Virus record (IMG/VR): IMGVR_UViG_3300030329_004507
Span: 1 to 59,597 of that record
Source: a virus
Direction: 5' to 3' (one strand)
DNA length: 59,597 bases
Shown here: piece by piece, positions 48,398 through 56,972 of the stretch
How the letters are laid out: every line of letters begins with the position of its first letter
Position numbering within the stretch: position 1 is the first letter of the stretch
Notes under the pieces: generated by a model
Databases searched by the model: none
The model's input: the letters and a program-made list of their open reading frames with translations, nothing else
What the model was told of the DNA's origin: nothing
Program-made: the position numbers and the translations under genes

Positions 48398-48882
48398 AAC
48401 AAATTGACAACTTTCTAGATAAAAAAGATTTTGAAGACTTAAAAACTGTTCTACTTGATCCTACGTTTCCATGGGCACTGAATCATGGAGTAAGTTATCC
48501 ATATGATGGACACATTCAATTTACACATACCATATACAATGACAACGTATTTCAAAGCACTTGGACATTAGGGGGACTAGATATTTTTAAAGAAAAACTA
48601 AACATACAATCATTGGTAAGAGCAAAAGTTAATTTACTACCAAAGAATGAAAAAATAATTGAGCATGAAGCACATATTGATATACCTGATCCAAAGGACG
48701 GACTTATGACTGCAATTTTGTATATGAATACTAATAATGGATATACAAAATTTGAAAGTGGAGAAAAAGTTGATAGTGTGGAAAATAGGTTAGTAATCTT
48801 TGATGCTAAAACAAAACACAGTGGCAGTACAAATTCATGTGATGCTCCATATAGATTAGTGTTTAACTTGAATTATTTCTAA
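48394..48882 (+). CDS. 2OG-Fe(II) oxygenase (prolyl 4-hydroxylase-like)
   Basis: 162 residues. HEAHIDIPD gives an HxD motif near residue 90 and KHSGSTNSCDAPYRLVFNL the distal His and Arg. The size fits a minimal double-stranded beta-helix oxygenase. Hydroxylates an unknown substrate. Confidence 0.65.
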   Translation: MKQIDNFLDKKDFEDLKTVLLDPTFPWALNHGVSYPYDGHIQFTHTIYNDNVFQSTWTLGGLDIFKEKLNIQSLVRAKVNLLPKNEKIIEHEAHIDIPDPKDGLMTAILYMNTNNGYTKFESGEKVDSVENRLVIFDAKTKHSGSTNSCDAPYRLVFNLNYF

Positions 48883-49034
48883 TGACTCCACTAGCAAAAA
48901 TGTTTGAACCAAGTAAAGATAGGCTTTTGCATAATGCTAAAACTATGATGGACAATGCACAAGACCCGTGGTTTAAACAATATTGGACAAAAGTTTATAT
49001 TCATCTTTGTAAACAATATAAAAAACTTCACTAA
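48882..49034 (+). CDS. 50-residue helical protein
   Basis: Starts MTPLAKMFEPSKDR at a TAATG overlap with the oxygenase stop. Basic, helical, Trp/Tyr-rich end. Its stop overlaps a late-promoter box. Confidence 0.5.
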   Translation: MTPLAKMFEPSKDRLLHNAKTMMDNAQDPWFKQYWTKVYIHLCKQYKKLH

Positions 49035-49037
49035 ATA
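49030..49037 (+). promoter_or_regulatory. T4-type late promoter before a non-coding stretch
   Basis: ACTAAATA, then TATTTGCA; the 14-base string TAAATATATTTGCA is identical at the tmRNA promoter (from 40786). Confidence 0.6.
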
Positions 49038-49042
49038 TATTT

Positions 49043-49145
49043 GCAACGCCATTCGTGACGTCGGCAAAAAACTGACCCCCAAGTACTGAAAGGGAAAGGC
49101 AACATAGTTGAAGTGGGCCAAGCCGTGTGTGGATTTCACCACTAG
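49043..49145 (+). ncRNA. Putative small RNA with tmRNA-like T-arm
   Basis: A 5-bp stem with 7-nt loop, GTCGG (49060)-caaaaaa-CTGAC, sits in the same context (GACGTCGG) as the tmRNA T-arm. No CCA end follows; instead CCC-loop-GGG and GTGG/CCAC stems. It may be a tmRNA-derived RNA or the leader of the tctA operon. Confidence 0.4.
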
Positions 49146-49179
49146 CAATTAATATAAAATTGTAGTATAATAAGGAACT

Positions 49180-50457
49180 ATGGAAGTTACTTTATTTCTT
49201 AGTGGTATTTTGTTAGGTGTCTTTGCAGGATTGATGCCAGGAATTGGCGTCTTTACGACTCTTATTTTAATCTATCCATTACTATTAGATCTAACAATAA
49301 GTCAGTTATTAATTCTATACATACCTCTTTTAAGTATAAGTCAGTATCTCGGAAGTGTACCGGCTTTGTATTTTAAAATCCCAGGAGAGGCAACTAGTTT
49401 TATTGCAACAGAATACGGACACGATTTGTTCCGTAAAGGACATCATGACTTAATACCACTTACTGCAATAGGAAGTTTTGTTGCCACAATAGTTTCTGCT
49501 TTTATAATTGCTTGTTTACCTTTTATAATTGAAAACGTCTTTTACAGTTTTATAAGCACAAAATTTATATTTTTCTTAATTCTACTGACTGGAGCCTGTT
49601 TAGTAGCAACTTCTAAAAACAATTGGTTACTTACAGTTGGATTAATGATTTTTGGATTAGTACTAGGCAACGTAGGATTTAATGCATCAAATGGAAGATT
49701 CTTTGGAACATTTGGAAACGAATGGTTATCATATGGCATACCAATTTTTCCTTTGATAGTTGGAATGTATGTTATTCCTAATGTACTAAATTTAAATGCT
49801 AGTTCAATCACATTTAAACACATCGATTCTGCATACACAGGTTCAATACTAAAATTAAAAAAGTATTTCAGTAAGATGTTAAATGGATCATTTATAGGAG
49901 TGGTTACTGGTTTTGTTCCAATAATAGGAAAAATTGTAGGAGTATCTGTATCAAGAGCATTATATAAATCTTCAGACAAAGATAGTGTAGTTGTTGCAGA
50001 AAGTTCTAACAATTCAAGCATCTTTACTGCTATGATTCCTTTGTTTTTATTTGGTGTACCTATAACAATGGGAGAAATACTCATCTTTAATATTGCAGAA
50101 ACAAATTATTATGATCTAAACAGTGAATTTAAAAATTTATTACAGACACCGTTATTACCAATTGTTATATTAGTTTCAGGATTGTTTGGTTTGATATTAT
50201 CATGGCCGTTGGCAAGATATTGTAGTTTAGTTTTTAAAATGCCTACACCTTTATTAAAAACATTTTTACTAACAATAGTAATATTAAGTTTATTTTATCT
50301 TGGTCTTAAAAATAATATGCTATGGTACTATGTGTTAGTACTATTATGTTTTATACCAATTGGTTATGTATTAAGAAATCACGATGTTATACCATTGATT
50401 TTCTCATTTATCTTTGCTAAAATCAGTATGACAATCTTCGAAAGGATATTAATATGA
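49180..50457 (+). CDS. tctA: Tripartite tricarboxylate transporter permease, TctA family
   Basis: 425 residues, somewhat shorter than the usual 500. About 10 to 12 membrane segments. GVFAGLMPGIG near residue 13, GSVPALYFKIPGEATSF with a following YGHDLFRKG, and SSNNSSIFTAMIPLFLFGVPITMGE match the three TctA signature regions. It would move a carboxylate or similar solute across the inner membrane. AAGGA precedes the ATG and TATAAT lies at 49166-49171. It heads an operon with a binding protein; no TctB gene is present. Confidence 0.85.
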   Translation: MEVTLFLSGILLGVFAGLMPGIGVFTTLILIYPLLLDLTISQLLILYIPLLSISQYLGSVPALYFKIPGEATSFIATEYGHDLFRKGHHDLIPLTAIGSFVATIVSAFIIACLPFIIENVFYSFISTKFIFFLILLTGACLVATSKNNWLLTVGLMIFGLVLGNVGFNASNGRFFGTFGNEWLSYGIPIFPLIVGMYVIPNVLNLNASSITFKHIDSAYTGSILKLKKYFSKMLNGSFIGVVTGFVPIIGKIVGVSVSRALYKSSDKDSVVVAESSNNSSIFTAMIPLFLFGVPITMGEILIFNIAETNYYDLNSEFKNLLQTPLLPIVILVSGLFGLILSWPLARYCSLVFKMPTPLLKTFLLTIVILSLFYLGLKNNMLWYYVLVLLCFIPIGYVLRNHDVIPLIFSFIFAKISMTIFERILI

Positions 50458-51200
50458 AATTAATTAAACTGGCTTTGTTATTTGCAATTACTTTTATTTT
50501 ACCAGCAACTGCATTAGATATAATTGCACCTAGTAGTGTAGGAGGCACAACACATAAATTTGCTATGATCTTACAAAAAGATTTACAAGATAAAGGTTTT
50601 GACGTGAATCTAATTGTAGCAGGTAATTGTGTGTTAGGAAGAAAGGAATGGCAAGACTCCAAGTCAGCAATCTTTATTACAACAGAAGCATCAAACTCTG
50701 TTCCTGAATGCACTGTAGAAATTACAAAAGAAAACTATGCTTTAAATCTTTTTACTGCAGGATGGGTTATAGTATCGCACACTGATTCACTTGGAGAAAG
50801 AATGGGTGTAGTAAGTTATATGAAACAAACTGTGGAAGACTTGGATGTAAAACTTGTACCTTATAAAAATACAACAGAAATCAAAGCGGCATTTTTAGCA
50901 GGAGAAATAGACTCTGGGTTTTTAACAACAGGAAGAGCAAGTGAAATAAAAGAAAAATTTGTATTAATAAACACAATGTCATCTGATAAAGGTGCATTCG
51001 CAAATTGGAAGAACAACAATTTAACATTAAACTATTATGTGTTGGGTAAAAATATTGACACTAAAATTATTAATGCTATGAAAAACAATGCAAAAATAAT
51101 TGATATTGCTGACAAAAAACAAATGCATCCAGTAGAACTTAACACTAAAGAAGAACAAGTAGAATATCTATTAAGGAATCAAGATAAATGGACCAAATAA
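50454..51200 (+). CDS. TctC-like periplasmic binding protein
   Basis: 248 residues. MKLIKLALLFAITFILPATA is a Sec signal peptide. SSVGGTTHKFAMILQKDLQDKGFDV near the start of the mature part and VPYKNTTEIKAAFLAGEIDSGF later parallel TctC proteins (GGxxDxxAR.., VPYKGxxxAxxALxxGxVD). It is shorter than usual (about 300). Coupled to tctA by a 4-bp overlap, which supports the pair. It may capture the solute for the permease. Confidence 0.6.
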   Translation: MKLIKLALLFAITFILPATALDIIAPSSVGGTTHKFAMILQKDLQDKGFDVNLIVAGNCVLGRKEWQDSKSAIFITTEASNSVPECTVEITKENYALNLFTAGWVIVSHTDSLGERMGVVSYMKQTVEDLDVKLVPYKNTTEIKAAFLAGEIDSGFLTTGRASEIKEKFVLINTMSSDKGAFANWKNNNLTLNYYVLGKNIDTKIINAMKNNAKIIDIADKKQMHPVELNTKEEQVEYLLRNQDKWTK

Positions 51201-51874
51201 ACTCACATACTTTTAAAGACTTTTCTGGAGGATATAATCCAAAGACTGGATTTTTTATCAGCAGAACAGTGCTTGACGGAGATTATTATAAAGATGTTGA
51301 TAGAATTGTAGAAGGCTGGGTTAATATGTATGCTGATCCTAATCTTCAGCACACTGTTAAAGGTGCAGGAAAATTTAATGTTGTATCTCTTAAGAGTTAT
51401 GACGGCACCAATGAAAGAATGGATTCCCCACCTGAACCAGAAGTTCCTAATAATTTTAAATACACACCTGCATATTATTCTAGTCCAATTCTTAAAAAGG
51501 CTGTTGATTGGTTTCAATGTGAAAAAACAAGAGTAAGAGTTTTTAGACAACTACCTGGAAAAAATTTAGAACTTCATCATGACTTTGATAATGAAAGACA
51601 AAACTTTAGTGATGAGAATATAATGGTTAGAGTAATGATGCCTTTGACAGATAGAGATGCTTATCTTAACCTTGCAAACGAAAACAGTGATATAATGGTT
51701 AAACTTGTAAAAGGACAGTTTGCTATTATTAATGTAGATACTGTATGGCATGGTTCAATAACATTTGATAATGAACCTAGAGATATGCTGAATATGATCG
51801 TAAAATGGAACTCTTGGTTGCAGGAGTTGACTAGGTCCAAACCATTAGTCGATATTGAAAGGATAAAACTATAA
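51188..51874 (+). CDS. 2OG-Fe(II) oxygenase, Asp/Asn hydroxylase-like
   Basis: 228 residues. LELHHDFDNERQ (HxD) near residue 128 and VWHGSITFDNEPRDML near 192-207 (distal His and Arg) match aspartyl/asparaginyl hydroxylase-like dioxygenases. Overlaps the binding-protein gene by 13 bp. Fits a small-molecule or peptide hydroxylation step in the operon. Confidence 0.7.
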   Translation: MDQINSHTFKDFSGGYNPKTGFFISRTVLDGDYYKDVDRIVEGWVNMYADPNLQHTVKGAGKFNVVSLKSYDGTNERMDSPPEPEVPNNFKYTPAYYSSPILKKAVDWFQCEKTRVRVFRQLPGKNLELHHDFDNERQNFSDENIMVRVMMPLTDRDAYLNLANENSDIMVKLVKGQFAIINVDTVWHGSITFDNEPRDMLNMIVKWNSWLQELTRSKPLVDIERIKL

Positions 51875-52512
51875 TGCAATTTTTTGAAGAATGGAAACAA
51901 AAAAGTAATTGGCATTTTGATTGGTTCAAAAAAGAACACGATCCATATTTCTCACGAACAATTTGCACACTTAATGGTAATTGGGATCCAAATATTAAAA
52001 TAAAAGAAGTACTTACGAACGATGCATATAGAACAGATGGGCACAAAAAAGTATATAAAAATGCAAATATTGATTACGAAAATCTTTACGTAGAAGGAAT
52101 GTACGATAAAGATTTTAATAAAGATTATCAAAAAATTATTGATGCAATAGGAATAGGCAATCCTCGAACGTTAATACACATACAAATTCCAGGACAGATG
52201 CATCCAATTCATATGGATCTTGCTTATGGTGGAGGCAAGTGGGACTATCTAGGAGAGAACAAAGAAGACAAACTAGTTAGAGTTTTTATTATGTTGGCTG
52301 ATTGGTGCCCAGGCCAAATAATCCTAATGGGCAATGAACATATTGTAAAATGGAAAAAAGGTGATGTAATCTATTTTAGATGGCAAGATGTTCCACATGG
52401 CACTTGTAATTTTGGACACGATGATAGACCAATGATGTTTATCACAGGAGAACTAACAGATAAATTTCAAAAACTTTTAGACAGTAAGGAGAAACAAATA
52501 ATAAACATATGA
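51874..52512 (+). CDS. 2OG-Fe(II) oxygenase (paralogue group A)
   Basis: 212 residues. MHPIHMDLAYG carries HxD near residue 111-113 and GDVIYFRWQDVPHGTCNFGHDDRPMMFI, given here in parts, the distal His and Arg. It aligns with the 53596 and 719 products, so these are a paralogue group. ATG overlaps the previous stop. Confidence 0.7.
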   Translation: MQFFEEWKQKSNWHFDWFKKEHDPYFSRTICTLNGNWDPNIKIKEVLTNDAYRTDGHKKVYKNANIDYENLYVEGMYDKDFNKDYQKIIDAIGIGNPRTLIHIQIPGQMHPIHMDLAYGGGKWDYLGENKEDKLVRVFIMLADWCPGQIILMGNEHIVKWKKGDVIYFRWQDVPHGTCNFGHDDRPMMFITGELTDKFQKLLDSKEKQIINI

Positions 52513-53603
52513 TAAAATTTATACCAACAACTAGACTATACGACGATGTCGGAGAGCAGTACTTTGATCTTGTTAAAAAATTATACAAAACTGCTGACAA
52601 TCATTTTGAATCAGAATGGACAGAAAAAGTAGAAACACTTTTGGCAAAACTTTGTCAAAGAAAATATGCATTTCTAACTACAAGTGGTACAATGGGCATT
52701 CATATAATGTTATTGGCCGCTGGAGTACAACCAGGAGATAAAGTAATTTCAACAAGTTATTCTTGTCCAGCATCCGTGATGCCTGTTAATGCCATAGGAG
52801 CAAAATCTATTTTCTATGATGTTAATAAATTTGGATCCCAAGAAGTTACAAACATTAAAGACGAAGCAAAAGCAATAGTGGTTACAGGACTGTATGGTGA
52901 TGCAAGTGATATGGATAAGATTGATCATCCAATGGTGCTACACGATTCAGCACAAAACTTTTGTGGCACATACAATAATAAACCTTCGCCTTCATATGGT
53001 GCAATGAGTATATTAAGTTTCAATGAGAATAAAAACTGTCCAATCTTTGGAACCTACGGTGCTGTATTATGTGATGACGATAATCTTGCTGAAGCAATTA
53101 AATTAATGAGAAAGAATGGATACAAAAATAGAGAAGTAGGTATTACACATAGAGGTATTGGTGCACAACCACACGAAGACAAAGCATTACAAATATATTG
53201 TTCATTGCAACATTTAGATAGATGGCAGGCAAGAAGAAAACAAATTCATGACTATCTTACTGAAGAATTAACAAAACTAAATGTAACTGTTAGGCCAACA
53301 CCAGATTACAATAGTGTAACAAGTTATCATAAATTTGCTATTTTTGTAAACGATAAAAGAGAATTTAGAGATAAAATTAAAGAACACGGTGTTGAATGCC
53401 AAGTACACTACACAAACAACTTTGCAAAATCATCTTTAATATCAGATAACCCAAGAGATATGTACTACACTGACAAGTATGTACAACACGCACTTACTAT
53501 TCCAAGTAGTCCATGGTTAACTGACGCTGAATGTGAGACTGTAATTGAAAAAATAAAACTAGTAATAAACAAAAACGATCAAGGAGTAATGATAGATGGC
53601 TAA
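52509..53603 (+). CDS. DegT/DnrJ/EryC1/StrS-type PLP aminotransferase
   Basis: 364 residues. SGTMGIHIML (PLP phosphate region), GDKVISTSYSCPASVM, VLHDSAQNFCG (Asp holding the pyridine N) and SFNENKNCPIFGTYGA with the probable PLP Lys match the family, which makes amino sugars and amino-containing antibiotics. Length is normal. It probably aminates a keto-sugar or related product. 4-bp overlaps on both sides. Confidence 0.8.
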   Translation: MIKFIPTTRLYDDVGEQYFDLVKKLYKTADNHFESEWTEKVETLLAKLCQRKYAFLTTSGTMGIHIMLLAAGVQPGDKVISTSYSCPASVMPVNAIGAKSIFYDVNKFGSQEVTNIKDEAKAIVVTGLYGDASDMDKIDHPMVLHDSAQNFCGTYNNKPSPSYGAMSILSFNENKNCPIFGTYGAVLCDDDNLAEAIKLMRKNGYKNREVGITHRGIGAQPHEDKALQIYCSLQHLDRWQARRKQIHDYLTEELTKLNVTVRPTPDYNSVTSYHKFAIFVNDKREFRDKIKEHGVECQVHYTNNFAKSSLISDNPRDMYYTDKYVQHALTIPSSPWLTDAECETVIEKIKLVINKNDQGVMIDG

Positions 53604-54303
53604 AGATAACCTACATTGGTTTGATTACGGAGAAACATTATGGAACGAAAGACGTAAAGCAAGTGAATGGCATTTTGATCCAGAAGTTAAATCAGAACCA
53701 AAAGATAATGTTAATATAAACTTTATTAAATTTAGAGGAGACTGGAAACAAGAGTTAGAACAAACAAAGTTTGAAGAAGACGCACCAATGGACCTTTCTC
53801 AGTATTTGTTAAGAATTGGAATACAAGAACACGTCAACTTAGGTATTGATACAACAAAAATTTATGGTAAGAGAGCAACTGTTACTCCAGACATACATAA
53901 AAAAATAACAAAAATAATAGATACTTTTCAATTAGAAAAACCTTATGCTCAAATAATGTATCAAAAACCAGGCAATATGCATACCTTACACATTGATGCA
54001 ATATGTCACGACAACTTTGGCAGAAATAAAGTAACTTCAATAGACGAAGTTAACTTTGATGATACAAGGTCAAGAGTGTTTGTTGCTTTAGAAGACTGGC
54101 AATGGGGACAATTTATGATGATGGGTAATCATCAATGGGTACAATGGAAAGCAGGTGATGTTATGTGGTTTAAATGGCAAGACATACCTCACGCAACAGC
54201 CAACGCAGGACACCGTGCAAGACCTATGTTAAAAATAACAGGTAAAACTACACCTGAATTTGAAGCATTACTTAAAGAAGACGGAAAAGTTTTCAATGTA
54301 TGA
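53596..54303 (+). CDS. 2OG-Fe(II) oxygenase (paralogue group A)
   Basis: 235 residues. HTLHIDAI (HxD) near residue 130 and GDVMWFKWQDIPHATAN with RARPMLKITG near 193-220 match the 51874 product. It has a longer N-terminus. Substrate unknown. Confidence 0.7.
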   Translation: MAKDNLHWFDYGETLWNERRKASEWHFDPEVKSEPKDNVNINFIKFRGDWKQELEQTKFEEDAPMDLSQYLLRIGIQEHVNLGIDTTKIYGKRATVTPDIHKKITKIIDTFQLEKPYAQIMYQKPGNMHTLHIDAICHDNFGRNKVTSIDEVNFDDTRSRVFVALEDWQWGQFMMMGNHQWVQWKAGDVMWFKWQDIPHATANAGHRARPMLKITGKTTPEFEALLKEDGKVFNV

Positions 54304-55403
54304 TAACACCGTTAACAAAAAAACTATTTTTACACGAGTACCAAAGTCCTTATTACAAAGTTAAAGATACGTTTCTTTATAGTAAAGTAGGAGCAGTAAA
54401 ATACTGTAAAGAAATTGGTTGGGAGTGGCCAAGTTTTCATGTCTGGGATCAATCTCAGAAATTTCATAGACCAACAAAAACATTTGAAGAATCAATAAAA
54501 ACACAATGCGAAATTGTAACTGACTGTTATCGTAAAGTACGATTGTTCTACAGTGGCGGAAGAGACAGTAGTTTAATATTACACAGTTTATTAAAAAATA
54601 AAAGTCGTTTAGATGAAATTGCTATCTATAGAAGATTTCCTGGAGTAATTGATAATACTAGTAATGAGTTTGATAGATTTAATGTTTTAGAAGTTCTTAA
54701 AAATATTTTACAACAATACAATGCTAAAATACCAATTAAATTTTATGACCTTTTACCAGAACACTTTAACTATTATTCTAAAAATTTAGATAAGTTATAT
54801 TTTGATTACAGTGATCTTGATTTTTTTACTAACAATGTACATACACTTGCAGAATGTTTTCCTACAATTTTAGAAAATGACTTTATTAATATTTTAGGCC
54901 ATGCTATTCCTAATGTAAATGATAACAACGAATTTTACTGGGTAGATACAGATTTTAATTTATCTCAACCTGATCCATACACTATGAACTTTTTTATTGA
55001 TCATAGAAATACAGACCTTGCTGTCAATCTAGCATACGAAGTATATGATTATCAAAAACAATCTAAAAATCCTAGATCAATTAATCAATATGGCAGTGGT
55101 CCTGATAGTAGTTTCAAACCAATTAAAGAACGTTTAAACTTTCCAAAGAACGGTACTGCTTTAGATAATGATTGGGGAGCCTCTGGTGCTACCACAAATG
55201 TTTTTAGATGGGTATTGGAGAAAAAAATTATTGCACATATTGCCAATGCTCTACAATCTGATATTGGTACAGAATCATATGCCAACTTTATAGGATTCTA
55301 CGAAGAGTTTGAAAAAAAGTATTATTCTTATTTCCATGACAATAGCATTTACACCTACTGGATTGGCTCTATAAGTGAAAGTCACAAATTACTTGATACA
55401 TAA
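54300..55403 (+). CDS. PP-loop ATP pyrophosphatase-like protein
   Basis: 367 residues. RLFYSGGRDSSLILHSLLK at about 82-100 is the SGGxDSS loop of N-type ATP pyrophosphatases, used to activate a carbonyl or carboxylate with ATP (amide, thiol or amidine making). The rest is not recognised. Last gene of the operon; overlaps the oxygenase by 4 bp. Confidence 0.75.
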   Translation: MITPLTKKLFLHEYQSPYYKVKDTFLYSKVGAVKYCKEIGWEWPSFHVWDQSQKFHRPTKTFEESIKTQCEIVTDCYRKVRLFYSGGRDSSLILHSLLKNKSRLDEIAIYRRFPGVIDNTSNEFDRFNVLEVLKNILQQYNAKIPIKFYDLLPEHFNYYSKNLDKLYFDYSDLDFFTNNVHTLAECFPTILENDFINILGHAIPNVNDNNEFYWVDTDFNLSQPDPYTMNFFIDHRNTDLAVNLAYEVYDYQKQSKNPRSINQYGSGPDSSFKPIKERLNFPKNGTALDNDWGASGATTNVFRWVLEKKIIAHIANALQSDIGTESYANFIGFYEEFEKKYYSYFHDNSIYTYWIGSISESHKLLDT

Positions 55404-55432
55404 AACCTAATAAAACCAGTGGTTATACCAGG

Positions 55433-55460
55433 TTGACGATTTTCCAAAATATGTTATAAT
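55433..55460 (+). promoter_or_regulatory. Consensus sigma70 extended -10 promoter
   Basis: TTGACG, 16 bp, TATAAT with TGT; followed by TAGGAGGAAC before the ATG at 55484. Confidence 0.85.
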
Positions 55461-55483
55461 AGTGGTAATTAGGAGGAACTTTT

Positions 55484-55840
55484 ATGTATAAATGTTCAGT
55501 AAAAGCACAGTTGGTTATGGATCAGGTTAGAGCAAGATGTCAATCTGATACACAAACTAACAACAAGTGGACTGGAAGATCTGGAAACTATATGTATATC
55601 ATGGGAAGAGAGAACGCCGATGGTAAGGCAACAGGTGTTGTTCATAAGATTGCAGAAGATGGTTCACATAAACTATGTGGGTCTTTCAAGATTATGTCAG
55701 ATGGTATAATTACAAGATTTACAGGTTTATCAAAAGCAGACTGGAACTCGTTTATGAGTTCAGCAGAAACAGAATATAAAGCAAAATACTCTGATCCTGC
55801 ACCAGTTGAAGAAACTACAACACAGAAAGTTGCAGTTTAA
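55484..55840 (+). CDS. Hypothetical protein from a strong single-gene unit
   Basis: 118 residues, soluble, with Cys at 4, 19 and 65, Gly/Lys/Thr-rich. It has a near-perfect ribosome site and is framed by a consensus promoter and a hairpin terminator, which implies high expression, like the 18902 unit. No family recognised. Confidence 0.6.
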   Translation: MYKCSVKAQLVMDQVRARCQSDTQTNNKWTGRSGNYMYIMGRENADGKATGVVHKIAEDGSHKLCGSFKIMSDGIITRFTGLSKADWNSFMSSAETEYKAKYSDPAPVEETTTQKVAV

Positions 55841-55851
55841 TTGAATATAGA

Positions 55852-55916
55852 TTCCTGGGTTCGCTATATGACGCCAAATAGGCTTTATTTAAAAACTGCG
55901 GCCCAGGAACCTTTTT
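55852..55916 (+). terminator. Terminator with long structured loop
   Basis: TTCCTGGG (55852-55859) pairs with CCCAGGAA (55902-55909), extended by CGC/GCG, with an inner GCC-aaata-GGC hairpin; CTTTTT follows. The loop holds TTCGCTATATGACGCC, close to TTCGCTCATTGACGCC at 43297-43312. Confidence 0.7.
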
Positions 55917-55921
55917 AAATT

Positions 55922-56584
55922 ATGGTTCACAAGGATTCAAAAAAACCAAGTATAATTAAATGGGTAGTTGTAACTATCATATTGATTACAACCGTAATTG
56001 GTGGATCATTTATAGGTGGTACATTTTATCCTAATAGTTGGACAGTAGAAAAAATAGAGGACGAGTTCCATAAAAAAGAACTTAATGAAATATCTCTTTT
56101 ACAATTAGAAGAACCTGAATTTGATTATACAGATCAAAAAACTTTTATATCATCAACAAAAAAATGTGTTGATTATCTTAATTTCACAACAGATAGAATG
56201 AGTAGAGTACCCACAAGTATTATAATTGCAATGGCAGGTGTTGAATCAGGATGGGGTACAAGTAGATTTGCACAAGAAGGTAATGCACTATTTGGTGTAA
56301 GGACTTGGGATTTGGAAACTGTACCACATATGAAAGCAAAAGGTAATCCTGATGCTAGTTGGGGTGTTAAAAAATATCTAACTAAATGCAAATCAGTACA
56401 AGATATGATTGCTATAATAAACAGACATCCTGCATACAAAGAATTTAGAAATGAAAGAGAAAGACAAATAGACAAAGGCAAATGGAACTATCGTAAATTA
56501 ATGCCATTATTAAGTGCATGGAGCACCAATCCAGACTATGGTGAAATTATATTACAAGCGATAGTTGACAATAAACTACCTTAA
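55922..56584 (+). CDS. Membrane-anchored glucosaminidase (GH73/Bax-like)
   Basis: 220 residues. An N-terminal membrane segment (about 11-31) is followed by AMAGVESGWGTSRFAQEGNALFG near 98-120, with the catalytic Glu, and a central WGVKKY region, as in FlgJ/Bax-like beta-N-acetylglucosaminidases. It probably cuts peptidoglycan, as a second lysin or a membrane-tethered (signal-anchor) lysin. Confidence 0.8.
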   Translation: MVHKDSKKPSIIKWVVVTIILITTVIGGSFIGGTFYPNSWTVEKIEDEFHKKELNEISLLQLEEPEFDYTDQKTFISSTKKCVDYLNFTTDRMSRVPTSIIIAMAGVESGWGTSRFAQEGNALFGVRTWDLETVPHMKAKGNPDASWGVKKYLTKCKSVQDMIAIINRHPAYKEFRNERERQIDKGKWNYRKLMPLLSAWSTNPDYGEIILQAIVDNKLP

Positions 56585-56598
56585 TCATATAATATAGA

Positions 56599-56958
56599 AT
56601 GGGTTTTATACAGATTCCACAGAAAAAACGTATCAAGGTTAAACTTGCAAATACCAAAAGGTTAAGAAAAGCACGAGCAAAACACAAGGCTTGGTTGCTG
56701 TCTCAAGGATTAGACGACAAAAGTCTTAAGAAAAGACTGAAAGATTTCAAAGGATATGATATCCCCAAGTATGAACCAGACCCAAATGTACCAAAATGTT
56801 CAGACAAAATACCTGTAGGCACAGGTGGTAAGAAAGAACGTATGCAGTATTCTGGTAAAAGAAAACTAATTGGTATAGGACTAATGCACAAAAGTAATCT
56901 TGTACCTATTTGGGACAAAGAAGGTGCTGAAGAAATATCTAAGATGCGTAGAAATTAG
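56599..56958 (+). CDS. Hypothetical basic protein
   Basis: 119 residues, very basic in the first half, Gly/Lys-rich, with Pro-rich centre and one Cys. Similar proteins occur in marine T4-like phages. Function unknown. Confidence 0.5.
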   Translation: MGFIQIPQKKRIKVKLANTKRLRKARAKHKAWLLSQGLDDKSLKKRLKDFKGYDIPKYEPDPNVPKCSDKIPVGTGGKKERMQYSGKRKLIGIGLMHKSNLVPIWDKEGAEEISKMRRN

Positions 56959-56972
56959 CATTAAGTAATGTA

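Noticed and set aside
49542-50084. 180-codon minus-strand ORF inside tctA
   Set aside because: Shadow of the TctA reading frame, which shows clear family motifs.
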